A stretch of DNA of 64,000 nt from Carnegiea gigantea (lineage: Eukaryota; Streptophyta; Magnoliopsida; Caryophyllales; Cactaceae). Every line of letters starts with the position of its first letter. Position 1 is the first letter of the stretch. This document shows positions 56,858-64,000 of the stretch, piece by piece. A program made the translations under genes and the position numbers. Location: NCBI GenBank assembly GCA_029747015.1, contig JAKOGI010000436.1, positions 318,501 through 382,500 on the forward strand, read 5' to 3'. A model generated the notes under the pieces. The model made no database searches and was not told the origin of the DNA. It was given only the letters and a program-made list of their open reading frames with translations.

Positions 56858-59800
56858 CCTATGACCATAGGCCGCGACCTGAGTCTTGCATTTCATATAG
56901 TTGCCTAGGAACACGTTGTGATAATGTGACACGTGTCGTACTGTGTGTGCAAGTGTGCCTTATAGCCTGGCCATTTGCAACTTATGTGTGGCTCGCTTAG
57001 GTCGTTTAGCAAAAAAGGGCAATTTATGCGATAGTGCAGGAGTTAAATAGCTGTCCTACCTTGAAGTGATGTTTTGAGTGCTCCATTGGTGCAATATGTT
57101 TCTAACGTGCTAATTGATTTCATTGATTGACTTTTATGTGATCCCGTTAAGCCAATCGGATAAATGTGAGTCATGGGTTAGAATATGGGCCTTATTCACT
57201 TGCGTGTTCTTGTGTGAGCCAAGTGACGATTCGAGTGGTAAATGTGTTATTCGTGCGCCCTGTTAGGACAATCGACAGTTAAAACGCGTTGTTTTAAACT
57301 CAAACGACTGAGAATGTTTGACTTAAAGCTCATTCTTGCCCCTTAAGTATGATTTGCTCATCGGGCCCAATAATAGAGTGAGCAGACGTACTCAATGGTT
57401 GGTAGGGAAAGAGCCAGAATCAGTTGAACCATCCTCCTATTAAAAACGACGAGACTCAAAATAGATAAGCTATTTTTCATCTTCGAAACTCAAGATTTTG
57501 AAATGTTGATGCCATCCTGACTGTCAAGTCAAGTTTTACTTCACACCGGAGGATTAGCTTTCCGTTAGCGATGATGAAGGTGTTTAGGTTCACAAGTACG
57601 TGTCCTTATGTGTGTCAGAGTGTTGCTTATAAATGTGAACGTGCTAAGATGTGTACATCCATGGAGCCGTTTGAAACGAATTAGGAAAGGAATGAATGGA
57701 GATTAGTTGCTATGATTGATAATCCTATTAAATGGTACCTTCCATTTTCAAACTCTGAATCTCCTAGGGATATTAGGGGCTACTTTTGTATGCATACTTG
57801 AGAGACTAAATGCTAATGATAGAATCTTGGAAACATTGTGTAAATGTGCCTGTTGTTTTCCTTCTTTGCTATTATTGCCAAAGCAGTGCATTACTTGCTT
57901 TCTATTATATGAATTGTCATTCAGGAATGGGGTGACAATGTTTTGGTTGGAATGAACCCTGATACACCTAGAAAGCGCAAGGAAGAAAGAGCCTAGCAGA
58001 CTTTGGAATTGTGCATAATAGATGATCTCTACTAAGGTAAGCGACCTATAATAAGACTCCTATGATCACCTATATAATAGGTGTACCTCATAAGACCTTA
58101 ACGTGTACCTATAAGGCCATTGATGTCAACCATACTCAAACAAACCTAGCCGCTGGACGCCAATCCTTCCTAAATTGGATGGGATTTAGGGCATGCCGCT
58201 GACCCTAGGCTACAAAGGAGGATTGCACGCATATATACACGTCTAGGTGTTCTTTCTATATGATAACCCATGGGTCTGTATGTGTTAAAGATTTATTATG
58301 ATGTCATGTGCTGTGTAAGATCATAAGAGTACCTATAGATAGGATTGTTGTGTGTTGTCATCGAAGTGTTTGTAATCAAATGCCAACAAAATGAGTTCCT
58401 GCAATTGCCTGACTTGAATTTGATTAAACATGGGACTGTATTGGTTAGGGCGATTTGATTTATGTAGTTAGTTTTACGACATGACTCTTGGATCATCATT
58501 TACAGCCTTTCAATACTGTTTTCTCGTGTTATAATTGGATTAGTTGAATCCGATGTATGTAATGCATGACTAGATAACAATAGAGCTGCATTTACATGAA
58601 TTACGTCCATAAATATATGTATCTCATGTGTAAGAAAGTAGCATGGTAGAGCATTCAGGGTCATGTCATCATATATATGAACACTCATGTCTATTATGCG
58701 CAGTCATTAATGCACTATAGGAATTAAGTCGTGACTAGTTATGTGTTTTATGAATATGTTGTTGCACTTCTTGATGTTTGCTTGACTTAAGTTGGTTTAG
58801 TATCTGACTTGGTCATTCAGATAATACAAGTTTTGTAATTCATAGCATGACATGACCACTGACTCATTGTTGTATTCCGTGACTTCTATGATTCCATGTT
58901 ATAGCTAAGAAACTGCATGCGCCTGTATTTAAAGCATGATGAGACAACCTTAGAAATCTGCATTCACATATTCTTGCCCTTATATGTTTTATCAGAGTAG
59001 CGCAGCATAAGCATGTAGGCCTATAAGCCACATGCTCAGAATTCGTCTAGGAGCATACCCATTCATTTGCACGAACTTATGACTTAAGAGACAATTAGTC
59101 CCAAATGGGAACTTTACAGAAAGACTCCCCACCATTAAAACCATTGACTTGTATTCTTACATTAGGACCTTCTTCTGAAGTTATTCTCATCGACATGTTA
59201 TGCTAGTTCATGCTATTCGTTATTCCTGACCTTCAGTGCTCTGTTGTTAGCCCTACATGATGCCAATGTGGTCTCGAGTGCTACTTCAATTTTCTTCTCT
59301 GTAAATTTGGCGTAATTTGATGTCTCTGCTACCTTAGAGTGATGTGGTAACTTTCCAGTTAATAATGTAACTTTAGTTTGATTTAATACCTTTATATTTT
59401 CAAATGAACCTAATTAAGTTAACCCCCTTCACACGACCTTGACATGTCATGTCTAAGTTGCCATGAATGAAATGCCTAAAGATTAGCTGGAAATGGTGTA
59501 AGAGAATAGGAATGTAGGTCACATATGCTTTCGTTTTGTAAATTGCTTGCCATATGTATATTAGCCAGTTTCATGTTACTTACAATTCCTAGGCTTAAGA
59601 AAGCCGAATTGCCGATACTATGCGATGCTATGCGATTTTATTATACTTAAGTGATGCTACATGGTGCTATGTGACACTCTTATCATTCTTAATGTGTTAT
59701 ATGAGTCTCCATGTCAATCATCGTGATCCCAAAAGTGACCGAATTCATGTTTTAGAATGAGACTACTAGCACATGACCTTAAGATGTAATTGTCCCAATT

Positions 59801-60160
59801 GTCATGCCTTTAGATGCCCACTTATAGGTGCATACGCATAGAATTATTGCTTGCCATGCGAACTAAGTCCAGATAATCGAAAGTCTATGTTCGCTTTCAA
59901 AACAAGCTCAATATGGTTGTCCATGCCAACTCAATTGCCCCTCTTCCCTATGATTTACCCTCGGCGTCTAAATAGAATGAGTAGACGCTTGAAGAGGATT
60001 GGCGAGGGGGAGACTGGATACCATAAGCCTTTTTCTTTCGATTTAAAAGATGTAGTGATTGGAAAATGAAACCTTTGGAAACCTACTGTGTAGATCATAG
60101 TTGTGTGCGTACATTCTAGGAACGACTTAACTTAGTTTTAAAATTTCGAGGATGAAACTC

Positions 60161-60176
60161 TTTTAAGGGGGGAAGA
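60161..60176 (+). other. LARD polypurine tract
   Basis: TTTTAAGGGGGGAAGA directly before the 3' LTR at 60178. Confidence 0.8.
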
Positions 60177-61490
60177 ATGTAACACCCGCATTCTTTATTT
60201 TACGTTAAGCTGGTCGTATTAGCTTTTTAAGTTAGAAAATCGTATTTTATTAACGATATGAGTTAAATTATTACTGATGTACTTGCGTGAGCGATAATTT
60301 TATTAAAAAGAATATTTCGTCACTATTTATATTAATAATAATATCATCGATTATTTAGAAATTTTGAGTTGATGCGAACTCAAGCCTTCGAAATCGTTAT
60401 TCGAGTTATTTAATCGTTTCCCGAATACGATTAGGTTGTTAACCTTAGAATTCATTTCGTCGATCAGTAAATCAAACCTTTATATATTTGAGAACGAATA
60501 ATCTACGAATGATTATATCAGCGATTCGGTTTAGAATAACGAGTACGAGATTGGGCTAGCGATTTTAGTTGACTGAGCAATTAACCAGACCAAACAAAAA
60601 AAATAAATAATAATAATAATAATAAGGGGCCAAAGCCCCTTACTTTCTCAGCCAAGGCACGACAGGAGGGCTTCTCAAACCCCAGCCCACGACCCACACC
60701 ACCAAAAAGGGGAAGAGAGAGAGAGAGAGAGAGTGTGAGAGAGGGGGCGCCGGCGCCGGCGACCGGTCGTCGCACCACGCGCGGCCTCCCTGCCTAGCAA
60801 CCCCATACCGGCAACCACCACAAAGAGGGAGAGAGATGTTGAGCGGCCAAGAGGAAGCAGAGGGAATCAGTGACGATAATGTCTCTCGGCGGTGGGCATG
60901 GCGGCGACGGCGGCACGGTTGGGCATCCGTTCATCACCGGCAGAGACAGAGAGAGATCGAGTGAGGCTGAGGGTTAGGGTTTGAAATCGTAACTGCACCA
61001 CCACCGTGACCACGCCAGTTGGCAGTTGGGCGTGATTCGGGTAATGAGGCAGGACCGAAGAAGAGCTAGAAACGGGCTTGGGTTGGTTTGCTTCGGGTTT
61101 GAGAGTAGCAGCAAAGGGGAGACGGCTATCGGGTTCTTGAACATCCAAATCGGTCCCAACAACCCTCAAAACGGGTCCTTATCTTGGATTCGAGGTGGGT
61201 GTTTCTCGCCTCCTAAATTAGTACTAATTTGTAAACATTTTAAAACTTAAGTCGTTATGCATGTCAGTTTAAGAGTAGTTAGATGGATTAGGATTACGCA
61301 CAGCTGAATTCAGTTCGAGTCGATATATGTTAGTCTAGTTGATTAATACTTGAAATGGCTTCGAATCGAGATATATTAGTTGAGTTAATACATGCTTATA
61401 AGTAGCTTCAAAATAATATACGAATCCTTCGAATCGATGCCCCTTAGTCCGTGTTTAAACGTAACCCTGGAAACGACCTAAACATGTTCT

Positions 61491-61690
61491 GAATCGATAC
61501 TTGTATAATTAGTTAATTCATGCCTGAATAGTAGCTTCGAAATGATATGCGAGCATTTAGAATCAATACTTGTATAATTAGTTAATTCATGCCTAAATAG
61601 TAGCTTCGAAATGATATGCGAGCATTTAGAATCGATACTTGTATAATTAGTTAATTTATGCCTGATTAGTAGCTTCGAATTGACCTAGTA
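61491..61690. repeat. 69-bp tandem repeat, 3' LTR copy
   Basis: Units start at 61491, 61560 and 61629: two complete and one partial. Confidence 0.92.
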
Positions 61691-61946
61691 ATGCTTTGAA
61701 TAGAGATAGGTTAGTTTAGTTAATTAACACTTGAAAATGGCTTGTTTAGTTGATTAGTTATGCTTTAGAAATGGCATGTTTAGTTGGTTAGTTATGTTTT
61801 GGGAATGACGTGTTTAGTTGGTTAGCTATGCTTTGAAATGACATGAACTTGGCATGCTTACCTCTTATTTGCGAATTATGAATGTAGGCTAGTTTCATGC
61901 CTTGTGAGTTTATTTCAGTTGGTTAAGTTCTTATTTCAAGTTAATG

Positions 61947-61948
<2 letters not shown>

Positions 61949-62004
<56 letters not shown>

Positions 62005-62030
62005 ATATATATATATATATACACACACAC
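61949..62030. repeat. (TA)n microsatellite with AC tail in the 3' LTR
   Basis: About 70 bases of TA repeats, one CTA interruption, then (AC)n. Absent as such from the 5' LTR. Confidence 0.92.
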
Positions 62031-64000
62031 TTATATATGCTGTATTGAGCTACTGGATGGTTGCTGCTCACTCGGTAAGTTTATACGTAGCTACTTCATT
62101 TGATTTTTATGATATTATGCTATGGTTATAGAATTGAAAATCGAGTTAGTAATCGGATGGCTTGAGAATAAACTGTTGAGAATTTTGAGGTCCTTTGTGG
62201 TCGGTGTTGTGTGAAAAGGGAGCCTGGGTTGTGTTTAACCACAATTATGTGGATTGCGAGGTCATGTGTGGCTTATTCTGTTAAATTGATTATGAAGTGT
62301 TTGAATGTGTAACTTGTAAACCCCCCCTTTATGTCATTAAGTTTCCTGTTGCGAGTGAGGGTGAGTTTGAAAAAGGAAGTTTTCATGTTTGTAACTAATA
62401 GTAGCCATAACCATTAACAAATGATGGCTTATTTTAACTATACAAATGCAGTTTTGGGAGTGAACTCACTTGAATGGGGGAATCCCTAAGAAATTTAAAT
62501 AAAAAGAGAGTGCGTTGTATGAAAAAGGATTTCGCTATGAGAGGCAGCAACCTATTAGCCGTTATGGCCATACGCTTTAAATTGACTAAGATGTTGTGCA
62601 TAGGGACAATAGATGGGAGTGAACCTACTTGAACGGGAGAATCCCTAACCTAGGGAGTAATCCCAGTTGTGGGAAGCCCTAGAGACCCAGACGAGGGTTA
62701 AGGTCCAAAAGTTAGTTGCCATCCTGGGAGTAAGAGCTTAGCGTGAGCGATAGTCTCACTAGGGTTTGAGAATAGATCTCACCCAATCAGCACATTATGA
62801 TGATCTTATGCCTAGAGTAATTTCCTAATAAGTAAGAAAAGCAGTCGGCGTTTCACCTCTTAAGTATTGTAGAAAGAAAGTTTTAAGGGTCATTATGAGA
62901 CCAATATGAAAGAGATTCTTTTAAGAATATGAGCCTCTCTAAGAAAAGAGCTTTATAAGCCTAAACAGGCTAAGAAAAGAGTTTTTATGAGCCTAAAGGG
63001 CTAAGTAATGTGTTTAAGAAAAAGAAGGAAGGATTTTCATGCATATCATGTGATTAAGATTCTAAGTACAGTATGAATGAAATTTCAAGTACAGCATGGC
63101 CATATCCCTGTAATGCATCGAGTATATGAGTTTGAATGTGCATGTTTAGGTAAAGAAAGCTCCTTGCATGATCTCTACTTCATGTGTTTAAGCATCTCAT
63201 TTGAGTGAATTAGATAGATAAAGCATAAATCACGAATTATATCACATAATCTATGAAGAAAGTTCTGTGCTTAGCCTCGTTGCTGCTTATTGTTTGACTG
63301 CTTGATAGTAAAGGAATTTGGTCACTCAGGGGCCTAGAAATGGGTTTGCATGGTTAGAATGAGGTTTATAGATAGTGATCTTTTCTTAGGAACTATGATT
63401 GCCTAATATGATAGTAAAGTATGAGTACGTGATATGTGACTATTAAAGATATTATTGCCTGGAACGATTTTGGTTTTAAGGAGTTGGGGAATGCTCATTG
63501 AGCGTGTGGTTTCTCATCCCATTACTCTTTCCCCTTTTTCCCCAGGTTTGCATTAGGATAAGTAGAAGCTAAGTCTTTTATGCCAAGATGGAATCTATCC
63601 TTGCTTGCAAGGTGTCATGTGTACTCATTTGATGGAGCCTTATGTGTTTAACGGAGTCATGTAATGTATTCCTAGAATTGTAAATGTTTGTAAACAAATA
63701 TTCTAGTTTATATAGTGTGTTCGGTTTAGGAGTCACTCTGTAGGGCTACGTGAGCTAACCATTTAATTTGTTAGTTGTCTTTTTAGCTAAAACCAGTTAT
63801 GTTTTGGGATGTAAGCCCCAGTACTCCGGTTGTATGAACCATTGAGTTGTATCTTTCATTTATCCTATGTTAATGAACTATATTATTTGATGTACTCCAA
63901 GCGAGTTGCTCGTTGAGTTATGAACTCCGACACGTAGCCGTTGAGCTTATTTTAAAATGTTTTACGCTTCCGTTGATTTGTAGGGGTTTATTGTAAGGCT

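Larger units (their letters stand above)
56837..60177 (+). other. LARD internal region without recognisable genes
   Basis: 3341 bp. The longest frames are 79 residues (57716-57955) and 72 residues (59851-60069), with no gag, protease, polymerase or integrase motif. The last 60 bases carry TTTCGAGGATGAAACTC and the purine tract TTTTAAGGGGGGAAGA (60161-60176). Conserved non-coding interior is expected for a LARD. Confidence 0.7.
52773..64000 (+). mobile_element. LARD-type non-autonomous LTR retrotransposon
   Basis: LTR 52773-56836 (4064 bp, TGTAACACCC...GTGTTACA), primer site, an internal region of 3341 bp, a polypurine tract, and a second LTR from 60178 beyond the window end. The LTRs, primer site and GAGGATGAAACTC-purine tract are of the Tekay type, but no gag-pol domain was found inside. 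Large LTRs with a mid-size non-coding interior fit a LARD. It would need proteins from a relative to move. Left flank GCCTT is the expected target duplication. Confidence 0.82.
60178..64000 (+). repeat. LARD 3' LTR, runs off the window
   Basis: Direct copy of the 5' LTR from TGTAACACCC. Expected to end about 240 bases past the window if the lengths match. Contains the GC-rich block (about 60630-61210), the 69-bp repeat (61491-61690) and a TA microsatellite. Confidence 0.85.

Noticed and set aside
61904..62131. Tyr/Ile-rich frame
   Set aside because: Translation of the TA microsatellite.

Overview
This is a plant nuclear window, most likely from a eudicot with a large, transposon-rich genome. 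The evidence is nested plant LTR retrotransposons (Tekay chromovirus, Sirevirus, Tat/Retand-like), a plant L1-type LINE that carries an RNase H domain, a tRNA-derived SINE, a hAT-type MITE, and one intron-containing host gene of the LARP6 (La-related protein 6) family. I saw no bacterial, organellar or CRISPR features. I did not find an undescribed biological system. The value of the window lies in its transposon architecture and the host gene model. All gag-pol genes read here are broken.

Layout, left to right. (1) 1-26474 is a tandem LTR-body-LTR-body-LTR array of a Tekay-type Ty3/gypsy element on the minus strand: LTR remnant 1-44, body A 45-5086, middle LTR 5087-18397, body B 18398-23449, right LTR 23450-26474. 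The middle LTR is split by a complete Sirevirus (Ty1/copia) at 6831-17110 flanked by the 5-bp duplication AAGGC. Without that insert the middle LTR is about 3026 bp, against 3025 bp for the right LTR. (2) 26475-32120 is the 5' part of a Tat/Retand-like Ty3/gypsy element on the minus strand, cut inside integrase exactly where the Tekay array begins. (3) 32121-34456 is the 3' part of a Tekay-like LTR on the plus strand. (4) 36215-43276 is the LARP6-like gene on the minus strand: twelve coding exons found, all joining in frame except at one gap, where a small exon of the La motif is expected and not located. Its introns hold a SINE, a MITE-like repeat and several homopolymer tracts.

(5) 43277-45626 is the LARP6 upstream region and microsatellite-rich DNA. 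(6) 45627 to about 50335 is a decayed LINE on the minus strand (endonuclease, reverse transcriptase, zinc finger, RNase H), interrupted by a 305-bp hAT-type MITE with a perfect 8-bp duplication. (7) 51313-52772 is the 3' part of another Tekay-like LTR, on the minus strand. (8) 52773-64000 is an LTR element with LTRs of about 4.06 kb and a 3.34-kb internal region without recognisable genes, that is, a LARD-type non-autonomous element. Its 3' LTR runs off the window.

Relative order of events: the Tat/Retand-like element was present first, the Tekay array landed in its integrase, and the Sirevirus landed in the middle Tekay LTR. The LARD landed in the LTR fragment at 51.3-52.8 kb. By eye, the paired LTRs differ by roughly 2-3% (Sirevirus), 4-6% (Tekay) and 5-7% (LARD) in short stretches compared by hand. 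These are rough counts, not alignments.
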